Of a DNA stretch of 52,144 bases, positions 27,240 through 36,480 are shown piece after piece (the stretch's first letter is position 1; each line of letters opens with the position of its first letter). Below the pieces are notes generated by a model. The model worked only from the letters and a program-made list of their open reading frames with translations. It searched no databases and was not told where the DNA came from. Source of the DNA: Prolixibacteraceae bacterium (GTDB taxonomy: Bacteria > Bacteroidota > Bacteroidia > Bacteroidales > Prolixibacteraceae); assembly GCA_019459485.1 (NCBI GenBank), contig JAIBEZ010000068.1, forward strand, positions 1 through 52,144, given 5' to 3'. Position numbers and translations under genes: made by a program.

Positions 27240-28322
27240 CTAAATTTCTATCAACCTGTTTTTTAGTGCGAATATAATTACTTCAATCATATTACTTGAT
27301 CCGGATTTCTCCATCATCTTTGTACGGTATTTTTCAACGGTACGATCCGAGATAGATAGTCTATCAGCAATAATTTTAATTGGTAATCCTTCCATCGATA
27401 AGCAAAGCACTTCATTTTCCCTTTTTGTAAAAAATGTATTGTTTTGGTTTTTAATGTTTAGCGTTTTCTGTTTAAAAATGTTGGTAATCTTTTCGCCTAA
27501 TGACTCAGAAATCCTTACGTTTTCACGTTTGAGCAAATTATTCACCTCATCAGCATAATCATAAGTTCCGATTGACACTGTAGTCTTTGCCAATGTGGTA
27601 AACATGCCAATATAGAGCTTATGGTCCGAAAATTTCTTGATTTCTGAAACTACCATGCTCATTTGTATTTCTTCACCATCGTATGCAGTAATTGTAACTT
27701 CATCATTAAAGATTTCGCTTTTATCTGAAAGGTAATTCTGGATATTTGCCTTTAAGTCCTTAATAGATTGTTCATCAATAAATTTTTCAATTAATGTTCC
27801 ATACGGTTGATTTCCATTGTTAACAATGAGCTTTTTGAATGCAGGGTTTGCATGAATTACCTTAGTGCCGTCGAATAAAAAAAGACCAATTGGTGAAAGA
27901 TTAAATAACCTGTTAAATTCCCGATCTGCTTCCTCTCTTATTATCCTGAATTTTTCAAGTCGTTTTTCGATTGATTTAATTAAATCGTCGTTGCGGAAAG
28001 GCTTTACCAAATAATCATCAGCGCCAAGCGACATTCCAAACCGAATATCGTCCAATTCAGAGCTTCCTGTCAAAAATACAAATGGAGTTCTATTTAGGAT
28101 TGAACTTTCCTCCAATACTTTGAAAACCTGGTAACCATCAATTGGATCCATACCAATATCGCAAAGTATCAAATCAGGATTGTATTCGAATGCTCTTTGA
28201 ATTCCGGAAGCGCCATTATTTGTAAAACAAACATCATATCCGCTGAAACTTAGAATGTGTTGAATTGTATTCCCCAATTCCTGATCATCTTCAATAACCA
28301 GTATTTTTTGCTGAAATTTCAT
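27240..28322 (-). CDS. Response regulator: receiver + PAS + LuxR-type HTH
   Basis: 360 aa from ATG 28322; an extension of 34 hydrophobic residues upstream in the same frame is not credible as protein. Receiver domain 4-120 with acidic pocket E11-D12-D13 and phospho-acceptor D55 (LILCDIGMD), switch T (FVFLTGSS) and K (YLVKPF). A PAS-like domain follows (about 130-250: NLSPIGLFLFDGTKVIHANPAF). The LuxR/FixJ HTH is at about 295-358 (TKRENEVLCLSMEGLPIKIIADRLSISDRTVEKYRTKMMEKS). No histidine kinase is adjacent, so it is an orphan whose PAS may sense an intracellular cue. Next to lptD, but no shared promoter is seen. Confidence 0.9.
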   Translation of the reverse strand: MKFQQKILVIEDDQELGNTIQHILSFSGYDVCFTNNGASGIQRAFEYNPDLILCDIGMDPIDGYQVFKVLEESSILNRTPFVFLTGSSELDDIRFGMSLGADDYLVKPFRNDDLIKSIEKRLEKFRIIREEADREFNRLFNLSPIGLFLFDGTKVIHANPAFKKLIVNNGNQPYGTLIEKFIDEQSIKDLKANIQNYLSDKSEIFNDEVTITAYDGEEIQMSMVVSEIKKFSDHKLYIGMFTTLAKTTVSIGTYDYADEVNNLLKRENVRISESLGEKITNIFKQKTLNIKNQNNTFFTKRENEVLCLSMEGLPIKIIADRLSISDRTVEKYRTKMMEKSGSSNMIEVIIFALKNRLIEI

Positions 28323-28504
28323 TTTAAATACGTTAGTTGTCTGGTTGTTTGTAAAACATAAAATTTTCCAGAATAAGAATAAATCAATTTGACAAACAAA
28401 CTGCATAAATATATCACAAAACATTCAGTTTTCAATATATTTCAGACAAAAAAAACAGAAATAAATTAGAATTGTTTAGAAAAAGTAAATCCGGTTCGGA
28501 TAAA

Positions 28505-31126
28505 CTAATTGTCCCTCCAGGAACTCTGTTTGCTGATTTTGAGGTCGCGTAGCATGGCAGAACTTGCCGAAAGATTAAAGCTGTAACTTTTACGCTCGCC
28601 AAAAGGAACGAAGCTAAACGACATACTCCAGCAATGCAGGGTGCGGCTTACATTGACGGTGGTAAATGAAAATTTCATTGCCTGAATATCGAAATTGGTA
28701 TTCATATCCATGTTCCATTTTTCGGTTAAGTTTAATCGTCCGCCAAAATTTAAACTTTGCATTATTTTCTTCGCTTTTTCATCCTTCGGATTGAACGAAT
28801 TCGTATAATAAAACGAGTAATCGAAACGAAAACTCCATGGAATATTAAAATCAACATATTGGGAGTACGATCCGGGAAGAGCCTTGTCTTCGTCAATTAG
28901 CTCTTTATTTTCCTCTGCTTCCTTTTTGCCCTTTTTCGATTCAAAATTCATCCCGAACGATAAATTGGCATTGGTCAACCTTCCGAGTTTATTAAGGCCT
29001 TTCAGGTGATTCCATACATATTCATCGTAGATTTTTCCTTCCTTATCTATCATGTACGGATTCAAATTCGCACCCATGTTCACACTTACACCCTTGATTG
29101 TTGTACGCGCCGAGATGGAAACCGGAGTGAGTTTCATCGAATCGGCAATCATATTATAGGATGCATTCATTCCCAGATTATCAATGATCTTCACTTTTTT
29201 AAATACGGGCTTATTGTCATCTGTTTTTGTAGTATCGTTAACTTCCAGCACCTTTGCTTCAAGGTTTTGGCTTAAACTGAAACTCATCGCTCCGCTTTCG
29301 CCCCTTCCGGTATAACCAAAAACGCCTTTCTCGAAATGTGAATAATACTGGGGTCTGCCGCTTGCATCTATATAGGAATCCCAGAACCTGAATTTTTTCT
29401 GTCCAAAATCAGGCGTATAACTAAAACTTACCGATGGGGTTATTTTATGCCTGATGGCTTTAATTTTCGAATTAGGGTTTCGCATTATATACATCCCGTA
29501 AATATTGGTAGAAGAACTCAGGCTGTATGAATATTCATAATTTCTTCTGAAACCATAAATTGTATCAACAAGCACATGTTCCGGCGCTCCGGGAATCGGG
29601 TTATTGTAGGTTGGATCGTAGGTTTTATTTACATAGTTGGTGTACCAGCGTTCAGAATAATTAAAACTTGGGCTCAAATTAATGTACTTCATTAAATTAA
29701 AAGATGGCAATGAAATCGGGATTGAATGTCGTACCCCGTTTTGCCAGTCGCGAACCAGCGATTTATGAAGAATTTCCTTTTCCTTCGAGGTAATTGAGTT
29801 TTTCAAACTACCGGAATAGCTGAAACTGATCTTTTCGTACCACTTTACCGGCCCTATCCTGCTTTTAATCTTAAACGGATTAACTTTCGACATATTCAAA
29901 GTCATTTCAGGTAAACTTAAGGAAATGGTCGTATCGCGTGAATTTTGCGAATGGCGCAAGTTCATCGACATGTTGAAAGGAGTGTTTTCGAACCTTTTTG
30001 AATAGGAAATACTCGACGATTTTTGGGTTTGCAGGTACGACCTTACTGTTAGTGAATTTTCCTTGTCAAAAGAGCTGGTTGATAAATTGACATTGGCCGA
30101 AAATGTGCGGTTCGGATTTGCCTTTGAATCCTGAGAATGCGACCACATTAAACTAAAACCCTTGGTAGTTCTTGCATCTGGCAGAGGTTCCTCTGAGTAT
30201 TTATTGAGGTTATAACTGAAATCCAAACTTCCGCTGTATCTGTATCTGACTTTGTAATTGCTATGTAACTTGCTGGCCCAGGAGCCTTTTGAATAAATAT
30301 CACCACGAACAGAGAGGTCAAAAAACTCATTGGCCGCCCAGTAATAACCACCCTCGCGAAGGAAAAAGCCGCGGCTTTGTTCTTCGCCATAAGTTGGTAT
30401 CAGTATTCCCGAAGTATAGGTAGTTGAATTCGGGAAATACCCAAAAGGCAACATAGGGAAGTAAATCGGAAAATCCTCGAGCACCAAATAGGCAGGACCG
30501 GTTATTATCTTCTCATTCGAAATTACCTTTGCCTTGGTCATGCGAAGATAAAAATGCGGATGATCGGCATCGCACGTTGTATATTTCCCTTTCCGAAGTA
30601 TAAACTCATCTTTGCTAATTTTTTTGGTCAGCTCGCTGTGTACAAAACCATCGCCCTGCGAAGTCTTTACTTCAGTAATATAACCCTTTTGAGTTTCAAA
30701 GTTATACCGCAATGTTTTTGATTCAAACTCTTCATCTCCATCTTTAAAAACAGGATTTCCAACTTTTGTTCCGGTTGAGTCGGGCAAACCTTCAGCATAA
30801 ACTTCCTTATTAACAAGGTCGAGCATAATGTAATCAGCTTTAAGCTCAATGCTTTGATAATTTACCACTCCCCCTTTGTACATGAAAACTTTCTGGTTTT
30901 CAAAATCGGCAATGGTCGAATCAACAGCAGAATATGTAATTGTTGCTTCAAGTACCGGCTTGGCTATTGAATCACTTGCAGTTTTAAATGGTGTAATTAT
31001 TGTAGAATCACTCAGAACTGTCAATGATGCATCAGGAATCGTATCAGATCGCTGAATTAGCTGACCAAACGAAGAGATGGCAACTAAAAATAATATATTT
31101 GTTAGAAGATTTTTAATCAAAACCAC
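28505..31126 (-). CDS. lptD: LPS-assembly outer-membrane protein LptD
   Basis: About 873 aa if started at GTG 31126 (TTG 31120 is also possible). The open frame continues to 31201, but a minus-strand -7 box at 31164-31171 means those codons are not transcribed. Signal peptide IKNLLTNILFLVAISSFGQ. An OstA/LptD N-terminal jelly-roll (VDSTIADFENQKVFMYKGGVVNYQSIELKADYIMLD, KEVYAEGLPDSTG) precedes the long barrel (PTYGEEQSRGFFLREGGYYWA) with many aromatic strands. It inserts LPS into the outer leaflet. It lacks recognisable disulfide-pair spacing of the E. coli protein, as usual in Bacteroidota. Confidence 0.88.
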   Translation of the reverse strand: MVLIKNLLTNILFLVAISSFGQLIQRSDTIPDASLTVLSDSTIITPFKTASDSIAKPVLEATITYSAVDSTIADFENQKVFMYKGGVVNYQSIELKADYIMLDLVNKEVYAEGLPDSTGTKVGNPVFKDGDEEFESKTLRYNFETQKGYITEVKTSQGDGFVHSELTKKISKDEFILRKGKYTTCDADHPHFYLRMTKAKVISNEKIITGPAYLVLEDFPIYFPMLPFGYFPNSTTYTSGILIPTYGEEQSRGFFLREGGYYWAANEFFDLSVRGDIYSKGSWASKLHSNYKVRYRYSGSLDFSYNLNKYSEEPLPDARTTKGFSLMWSHSQDSKANPNRTFSANVNLSTSSFDKENSLTVRSYLQTQKSSSISYSKRFENTPFNMSMNLRHSQNSRDTTISLSLPEMTLNMSKVNPFKIKSRIGPVKWYEKISFSYSGSLKNSITSKEKEILHKSLVRDWQNGVRHSIPISLPSFNLMKYINLSPSFNYSERWYTNYVNKTYDPTYNNPIPGAPEHVLVDTIYGFRRNYEYSYSLSSSTNIYGMYIMRNPNSKIKAIRHKITPSVSFSYTPDFGQKKFRFWDSYIDASGRPQYYSHFEKGVFGYTGRGESGAMSFSLSQNLEAKVLEVNDTTKTDDNKPVFKKVKIIDNLGMNASYNMIADSMKLTPVSISARTTIKGVSVNMGANLNPYMIDKEGKIYDEYVWNHLKGLNKLGRLTNANLSFGMNFESKKGKKEAEENKELIDEDKALPGSYSQYVDFNIPWSFRFDYSFYYTNSFNPKDEKAKKIMQSLNFGGRLNLTEKWNMDMNTNFDIQAMKFSFTTVNVSRTLHCWSMSFSFVPFGERKSYSFNLSASSAMLRDLKISKQSSWRDN

Positions 31127-31163
31127 AGTGTATAAAATAAACGCACAAGCGCTGATTGGATTG

Positions 31164-31171
31164 CAAAAATA
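31164..31171 (-). promoter_or_regulatory. -7 element TATTTTTG of lptD
   Basis: CAAAAATA on the plus strand, a perfect TAnnTTTG on the minus strand. Transcription would start near 31157, excluding upstream in-frame codons. Confidence 0.6.
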
Positions 31172-31223
31172 TAAATAAGGCCTATACCTAAACGTGAACA
31201 AACGTAAAATAATTTTAAATTTC

Positions 31224-31231
31224 TATTTTTG
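31224..31231 (+). promoter_or_regulatory. -7 element TATTTTTG of amidase gene
   Basis: Perfect TAnnTTTG whose final G is the first base of the apparent GTG start at 31231. The coding start must be further down, at ATG 31252. It forms a divergent pair with the lptD box about 55 bp away. Confidence 0.65.
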
Positions 31232-31251
31232 TGAAGAAATATATCCGTATT

Positions 31252-32478
31252 ATGAATAATTTAAACTATTCGAAGCCATTACTGGCGTTAATATTCTGTC
31301 TTTTTATTGCAGTAAATTCCCATTCTATAGCTTCAGCTAATAAAAGCACAAAACAATTGGTAGTAGTAATCGATCCGGGGCATGGAGGAAAAGATCCGGG
31401 AGCTGTAAATAGAAGCATTCGCGAAAAGGACATCGTTTTAGGAATCGGGCTTAAATTAGGGAAACTGATCAACGAGAATCACCCCGATGTGAAAGTTATT
31501 TATACCCGTAGTACCGATGTTTTTGTTCCTTTGATTGAACGATCGCGAATTGCAAACAAAAATAAAGCCGATCTGTTTATTTCGCTTCATGCCAATGCTT
31601 GCAGCACACCTGCAACCAGAGGCACGGAAACATTTTTCTTAGGGCCTTCCCGCTCTGACGATAACCTTGAAGTAGCAAAAAAAGAGAACTCGGTGATTTT
31701 ACTTGAAGAAGACTACAAAGAGACATATGAAGGATTTGATCCAAATTCAGCCGAATCATACATTATGTTTGAATTGATGCAGAATACATATCTTGATCTA
31801 AGCTTATTTTTAGCCGATGCTATTCAGCAGCAATTCAGATCAAAGATTGAATCACCCAATCGTGGAGTCAAACAAGCCGGGTTTCTCGTGCTCAGACAGT
31901 CGTCGATGCCCAGTGTATTGGTCGAAGCAGGTTTTTTGAGCAATACAAACGAAGCCAATTACCTGAATAGTGATTCAGGACAACGAAATGTCGCACTTTC
32001 GATAGTTGAAGCTTTCAGGAAATTTAAGGACAAAACTACAGGTTCTTCAAATACCAAATCTCCTGTAATTACTGCAAAAAATGAAAAGAAACAGGAAGTT
32101 GCACAACAAGAAGTTCGTGCCGAGAATAAAACGAAGGCGGAAGTTATTGCCCAAGCAGTAACCGAGGAGAAAAACATTCCGGAAAAAGAGAAAACAATAA
32201 ATACTCCTGATACAACTGCAAAGGTAAAAGCAACAGAAAACAGCATTTATTACAGCGTTCAGATTGGAGCAAACACGACTCCGATTGATCCGGTTGCCTC
32301 AAATTTTAAGGGATTAAAAAACGTAAGAAGGGAGAAAACAGATAAATATTACCGGTATTATTTAGGCAATGAAAGTACAATTGAAAAAATATCGGTTGAA
32401 TTAAAGCAAATCAAACAGAAATTTCCACAGGCATTTATCGTTTCTTTTGTTAATGGCCAGCGTGTTCCCCTAAATTAG
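31252..32478 (+). CDS. N-acetylmuramoyl-L-alanine amidase with C-terminal SPOR-like module
   Basis: 408 aa from ATG 31252. Signal segment LLALIFCLFIAVNSHSIASA. Amidase_3 domain (about 40-260) with Zn ligands in VIDPGHGGKDPG and ISLHANA, the Glu in IREKDIV, and the catalytic Glu in VLVEAGFLSN. A Lys/Glu-rich linker (about 270-330) precedes a C-terminal about 75-residue module (YYSVQIGANTTPIDP, FKGLKNVRRE, YYRYYLGNES, FPQAFIVSFVNGQRV) like a SPOR peptidoglycan-binding domain. It cuts the amide bond between MurNAc and the stem peptide in cell separation. The neighbour MCE protein carries a similar tail. Confidence 0.92.
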   Translation: MNNLNYSKPLLALIFCLFIAVNSHSIASANKSTKQLVVVIDPGHGGKDPGAVNRSIREKDIVLGIGLKLGKLINENHPDVKVIYTRSTDVFVPLIERSRIANKNKADLFISLHANACSTPATRGTETFFLGPSRSDDNLEVAKKENSVILLEEDYKETYEGFDPNSAESYIMFELMQNTYLDLSLFLADAIQQQFRSKIESPNRGVKQAGFLVLRQSSMPSVLVEAGFLSNTNEANYLNSDSGQRNVALSIVEAFRKFKDKTTGSSNTKSPVITAKNEKKQEVAQQEVRAENKTKAEVIAQAVTEEKNIPEKEKTINTPDTTAKVKATENSIYYSVQIGANTTPIDPVASNFKGLKNVRREKTDKYYRYYLGNESTIEKISVELKQIKQKFPQAFIVSFVNGQRVPLN

Positions 32479-32521
32479 TTCGAAATAACAGGCACCCAAA
32501 ATCCGATTCGGAAATAATTCA

Positions 32522-32553
32522 TTTGGTTTACTGGCGAATGCTGTTTAGCTTTG
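32522..32553 (+). promoter_or_regulatory. Promoter of MCE gene (TTTG-N20-TAGCTTTG)
   Basis: TTTG at 32522-32525, a 20-nt spacer and TAGCTTTG at 32546-32553, a full match to the Bacteroidota vegetative promoter. An in-frame TTG at 32551 falls inside it and is not the start. Confidence 0.75.
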
Positions 32554-32580
32554 TATAAGAAAACAGTAACTACAAAGAAA

Positions 32581-33834
32581 ATGATTAAAATTTCTAAATA
32601 TTCAAAATTGGGTTTTTTGGTTATTGCATGTTTGGCAATTCTGGTATGGGGAATCAATTTTTTAAAAGGAATTGACATCCTGAAGAAAAACACCAATTAC
32701 TACGTAATTTATAACAAAATTGATGGATTACTCCCATCTGGTGCGGTGACCATCAATGGATATCAGGTTGGTCAGGTTTCAGAAATTAAATTTCTTAGCG
32801 ATTATTCAGGAAGGTTGATCGCAACTCTTTCGCTTCAGGAAGATTTTAAAATTGCCAAGGGTTCAACCGCAAAAATAGTTTCGAGCGATATTATGGGAAC
32901 AAAATCAATTAAACTCGAGATTGTCCATACTGCTGCCCAATATTACAACGAATACGATACTATTCCCGGTGATACTGAAAGCGATTTAAAAGAACAGGTG
33001 AGTATGCAGGTATTGCCACTGAAGAAAAAAGCGGAAGAATTAATTGCTTCACTTGATTCAGCAATTACCGTGGTAACCTACGTTTTCAACGAACGCACCC
33101 GTGAAAATCTTGCTGAAAGCTTTGAAAATATAAACCGCACAATTGCAAATATCGAGGCATCTTCGAATGAATTGAAGGTTATAATGGGTAGCGGCAGAAT
33201 CAATTCTATAGTTGAAAACCTCGACAGCATTACGGGTAAGATCAACAATAATTCAGGCAAAATTACAAACATCATCCATAATCTTTCATCACTGTCCGAT
33301 TCACTTGCCAAACTGAATATTAGTCCGGTATTTGAAGAAATAAGTTCATCTGTGGCTGGTATAAATGCGATTATTCAAAAACTGAATACAACCGAAAGTT
33401 CTGCAGGACTTTTATTAAACGATCCGGTTTTGTATCAAAATCTGAATAATCTGACAGGAAGCCTGGACATGTTATTGAAAGATATCCGGATCAATCCAAA
33501 ACGATACGTACATTTCGCAGCATTCAACATTGGGAAAGATGTCTATATTACTGCAAAGCCAGCCCAATCTGACGAAAAAGACAAGGTAATTTACAAGGTA
33601 TTTCTGATTTCGAGTCCTGCACGTCTATCAACCGAATCCGTTTTTTTTAAAGGGCTTGGTCCGATTGAAGAAATAAAGCTAAGCGAAACCTACAATTATA
33701 TGGCTGGAAAATCAATCAGTTTCGAAGAAATTTCCAAACTTCTAGATACTGCCAGAATTAATTTTCCGAATGCAAATTTGGTAGCATTTAAAAATGGAAG
33801 AAAGATAAAATTGGAAAAAGCTTTGAAAAATTAG
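32581..33834 (+). CDS. MCE/MlaD-family lipid-transport protein with SPOR-like tail
   Basis: 417 aa from ATG 32581. One N-terminal membrane anchor (LGFLVIACLAILVWGINFL), an MCE domain (about 35-115: YYVIYNKIDGLLPSGAVTIN, GYQVGQVSEIKF, GSTAKIVSSDIMGTKSIKLE), then a helical coiled region (about 140-300) as in MlaD/PqiB needle proteins. The last about 85 residues (VIYKVFLISSPARLSTES, FKGLGPIEEIKLSE, YNYMAGKSIS, FPNANLVAFKNGRKIKLE) resemble the C-terminal module of the amidase next door. MCE proteins bind lipids between inner and outer membrane; the ATPase and permease partners are not adjacent. Confidence 0.87.
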   Translation: MIKISKYSKLGFLVIACLAILVWGINFLKGIDILKKNTNYYVIYNKIDGLLPSGAVTINGYQVGQVSEIKFLSDYSGRLIATLSLQEDFKIAKGSTAKIVSSDIMGTKSIKLEIVHTAAQYYNEYDTIPGDTESDLKEQVSMQVLPLKKKAEELIASLDSAITVVTYVFNERTRENLAESFENINRTIANIEASSNELKVIMGSGRINSIVENLDSITGKINNNSGKITNIIHNLSSLSDSLAKLNISPVFEEISSSVAGINAIIQKLNTTESSAGLLLNDPVLYQNLNNLTGSLDMLLKDIRINPKRYVHFAAFNIGKDVYITAKPAQSDEKDKVIYKVFLISSPARLSTESVFFKGLGPIEEIKLSETYNYMAGKSISFEEISKLLDTARINFPNANLVAFKNGRKIKLEKALKN

Positions 33835-34131
33835 GTATTTATTTGCCTATCTATAATTTATATTATTGTAAATCATTCCGTAAGCCTTTACTGGCACCAA
33901 CATACGCATAATAAATATTCAATAAGTTGACTATCAGCAAATTAGAATAATTACAAAAATATTAATTTTTTTTCATTTTTTAAATGCCTGAGTTATAAAG
34001 TAGTTATCTAATTTTCGTAAAAGTCAATAGCAAAACCATTTTTTTTATACTTTTTTTTTCACAAAATTTGTTTCAGGGAAATAAATCTAGGGAATACAGT
34101 TTTGTCAAATCTTTTAATATCCGGCTCCAAA
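33835..34131 (+). other. AT-rich leader before dnaA
   Basis: 297 bp with long T runs at 33960-34075 (TTTTTTTTCATTTTTT, CATTTTTTTTATACTTTTTT). It holds the dnaA promoter in all likelihood, but no clean TAnnTTTG was found. I found no cluster of DnaA boxes (TTATCCACA), so an origin here is not supported. Confidence 0.4.
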
Positions 34132-35562
34132 ATGATTAATGATCATCGTTTGGTTTGGGATCGTTGTCTATCAGTCATTCGAGACAATGTTCCAGGCATT
34201 AGCTTTAAAACTTGGTTTGAGCCAATCGTTCCAGTAAATCTGGATGAAGAAGTTCTAACCATCCAGGTACCAAGTCCATTTTTTTATGAATATCTGGAAG
34301 AACAGTACATTGATTTGTTGAGGAAAACCCTGCGTAAAGAAGTTGGACAGGGAGCCAAACTGGAATATGTAGTGGTTATGGGAAACAACCAAAGCAATTC
34401 GCAGCCATACACGGTTAAATATCCAACGAGCAATAACAGCAAAATTCAGAATAAACCGATGAGCATTCCGCTTAAAAACGACGGAAAGCAATCGATCAGG
34501 AATCCTTTTATTATTCCGGGAATTCAAAAAATTCAGATTGATCCGCAATTGAGGCTCGATAATACTTTTGATAATTTTGTTGAAGGTGAATGCAACCGGT
34601 TGGCACGGAGCGCAGGTTATGCTGTTTCGCAAAATCCAGGGGGAACTGCCTTTAATCCGCTGATGATCTATGGCAATTCGGGTCTTGGGAAAACCCATTT
34701 GGCCCATGCAATTGGTATTGAAGTAAAGGAAAGCCATCCGGATAAAGTGGTACTTTATGTGAATGCCAATAAATTTCAAACACAGTTTACAGAAGCAACA
34801 CGAAACAATAACCGAAACGATTTTCTGAATTTCTATCAGATGATTGATGTGCTGATTCTGGACGATGTTCATGAATTTGCAGGTAAGGAAAAAACACAGG
34901 AAACATTCTTTCATATTTTCAATCATTTGCACCAAAGCGGCAAGCAGTTGATTTTAACTTCCGACAAACCACCGATTGAACTAAAAGGACTCGAACAACG
35001 ACTTCTTTCAAGATTTAAATGGGGTTTAACAGCAGATTTACAGCAACCCAGTTTCGAGACCCGAATGGACATCCTGAAACGGAAGATCTACAAGGACGGA
35101 ATCGAAATATCAAATGAAGTTTTGGAATACATTGCTTCGCACATCAGCAACAATATCAGGGAACTGGAAGGTGCTTTGGTTTCATTGCTTGCACAGTCAA
35201 CGCTCAACAAAAAAGAAATCACCATCGAGCTTGCCAGCGAAATGATCAATAAGCTGGTGAAAAATTCGAAGAGAGAATTGTCGATCGATTACATTACAAA
35301 AGTTGTTTGCGATTATTTCAACATGCCGGTTGACTCGCTTCAGGCCAAAACCCGCAAACGTGAAGTCGTTCAGGCACGGCAACTCGCCATGTATTTTTCG
35401 AAAAACATGACCAAATCGTCGCTCGCTTCCATCGGTTCGCAAATCGGGAACAAGGATCACGCAACAGTACTTCATGCCTGTAAAACAGTGAATAACCTGA
35501 AAGAAACCGATAAAAATTTCAAGCTTTGTGTGGACGAAATTGAAAGAAAACTGAAATTATAA
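34132..35562 (+). CDS. dnaA: Chromosomal replication initiator DnaA
   Basis: 476 aa from ATG 34132; the frame extends to a TTG at 34102, but the family begins at about HRLVWDRCLSVIRDNVPG. Domain I 1-90 (FKTWFEPIVPV), linker, AAA+ domain with Walker A GNSGLGKTHL and Walker B VLILDDVHEF, sensor II region, and domain IV ending in the DNA-binding signature IGNKDHATVLHACKTV. It opens the replication origin. A terminator follows immediately, so it is transcribed alone. Confidence 0.98.
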   Translation: MINDHRLVWDRCLSVIRDNVPGISFKTWFEPIVPVNLDEEVLTIQVPSPFFYEYLEEQYIDLLRKTLRKEVGQGAKLEYVVVMGNNQSNSQPYTVKYPTSNNSKIQNKPMSIPLKNDGKQSIRNPFIIPGIQKIQIDPQLRLDNTFDNFVEGECNRLARSAGYAVSQNPGGTAFNPLMIYGNSGLGKTHLAHAIGIEVKESHPDKVVLYVNANKFQTQFTEATRNNNRNDFLNFYQMIDVLILDDVHEFAGKEKTQETFFHIFNHLHQSGKQLILTSDKPPIELKGLEQRLLSRFKWGLTADLQQPSFETRMDILKRKIYKDGIEISNEVLEYIASHISNNIRELEGALVSLLAQSTLNKKEITIELASEMINKLVKNSKRELSIDYITKVVCDYFNMPVDSLQAKTRKREVVQARQLAMYFSKNMTKSSLASIGSQIGNKDHATVLHACKTVNNLKETDKNFKLCVDEIERKLKL

Positions 35563-35568
35563 AATATC

Positions 35569-35597
35569 AAAAGCAGGTCACTTCGATCTGCTTTTTT
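35569..35597 (+). terminator. Rho-independent terminator of dnaA
   Basis: Arms AAAAGCAG (35569-35576) and CTGCTTTT (35588-35595) with a T run through 35597. An in-frame TTG for the next gene lies in the T run and is rejected as a start. Confidence 0.82.
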
Positions 35598-35619
35598 GTT
35601 GCCAGCAAATCCGGGTACA

Positions 35620-36480
35620 ATGATTTATCTTTTACTGAGCATTCTCTCCTCCTCCATTATTTTTATCACTTTTAAACTTTCTGAAAGGTTTAAAACAAAC
35701 CTGATAAAACTGATCACAGTAAATTATCTGGTTGCAACCATTTTGGGATTCGCCTTTAATCAACACACCGTTTCATTTGGAATTCTCACCTCAAAATGGT
35801 TTCCATTCGCACTGGTAATCGGATTTTCCTTTATTTTAATGTTTTTCCTGATAGGATACTCCACCCGAAAATCAGGAGTAGCAGTCACAACCATTGCCAG
35901 CAAAATGTCGATGGTCTTTCCTGTGCTATTTTCAATGCTTTATTTTTCTGAAAAATCCAGCGTGTTAAAAATTTCAGGATTGGTATTGGCTGCTGTTGCT
36001 GTGTTTCTGAGCAGTTACCGACCAATTAATAAAAATAAGGGATTTCTGCTGTTTCTGCTTCCCATTTTAATATTCATAGGTTCAGGAATAACGGATTCCA
36101 TTGTAAAATATGCTCAATCCAATTACATTCCCAACAATATCAGCTTGCTTTTTTCTGCAGTTGTATTTTCCACAGCGTTGGTTTTAGGCCTCATTTACAA
36201 CCTGGCCAAGCATAAATCAATTTCAGCAGGCTTCAGCTTAGCTGAAATTATTGGAGGAACCATTCTGGGCACTGCAAATTTCGGCTCCCTTTATTTCTTT
36301 ATTTTGGCACTGAATAACAGTAAATTAGACAGTTCAATTGTATTCGGGCTAAACAATATTTGTATCGTATTGCTTTCGGTTGTAATCGGATCAGTTATCT
36401 TTAAAGAAAAACTCACAAAAGTTAATTTTGCTGGAATTATTCTGGCATTGATAGCCATTCTGGTATTAATGATCTACTGA
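35620..36480 (+). CDS. EamA/DMT-superfamily transporter
   Basis: 286 aa from ATG 35620. Ten hydrophobic segments in two five-helix halves, the second ending with ALNNSKLDSSIVFGLNNICIVLLSVVIGSVIFKEKLTKVNFAGIILALIAILVLMIY, where the KEKLT turn before the last helix is typical of EamA. Inner-membrane drug/metabolite carriers of this family move varied small solutes; the substrate cannot be told. The stop overlaps the next start (TGATG), so yigZ is translationally coupled. Confidence 0.83.
   Translation: MIYLLLSILSSSIIFITFKLSERFKTNLIKLITVNYLVATILGFAFNQHTVSFGILTSKWFPFALVIGFSFILMFFLIGYSTRKSGVAVTTIASKMSMVFPVLFSMLYFSEKSSVLKISGLVLAAVAVFLSSYRPINKNKGFLLFLLPILIFIGSGITDSIVKYAQSNYIPNNISLLFSAVVFSTALVLGLIYNLAKHKSISAGFSLAEIIGGTILGTANFGSLYFFILALNNSKLDSSIVFGLNNICIVLLSVVIGSVIFKEKLTKVNFAGIILALIAILVLMIY

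Noticed and set aside
33835-34131. Replication origin next to dnaA
   Set aside because: AT-rich, but no cluster of DnaA boxes was seen; single near matches only, and dnaA need not mark the origin in this phylum.
34255-34935. 226-codon antisense ORF in dnaA
   Set aside because: Antisense of a well-conserved AAA+ gene; no recognisable motifs.
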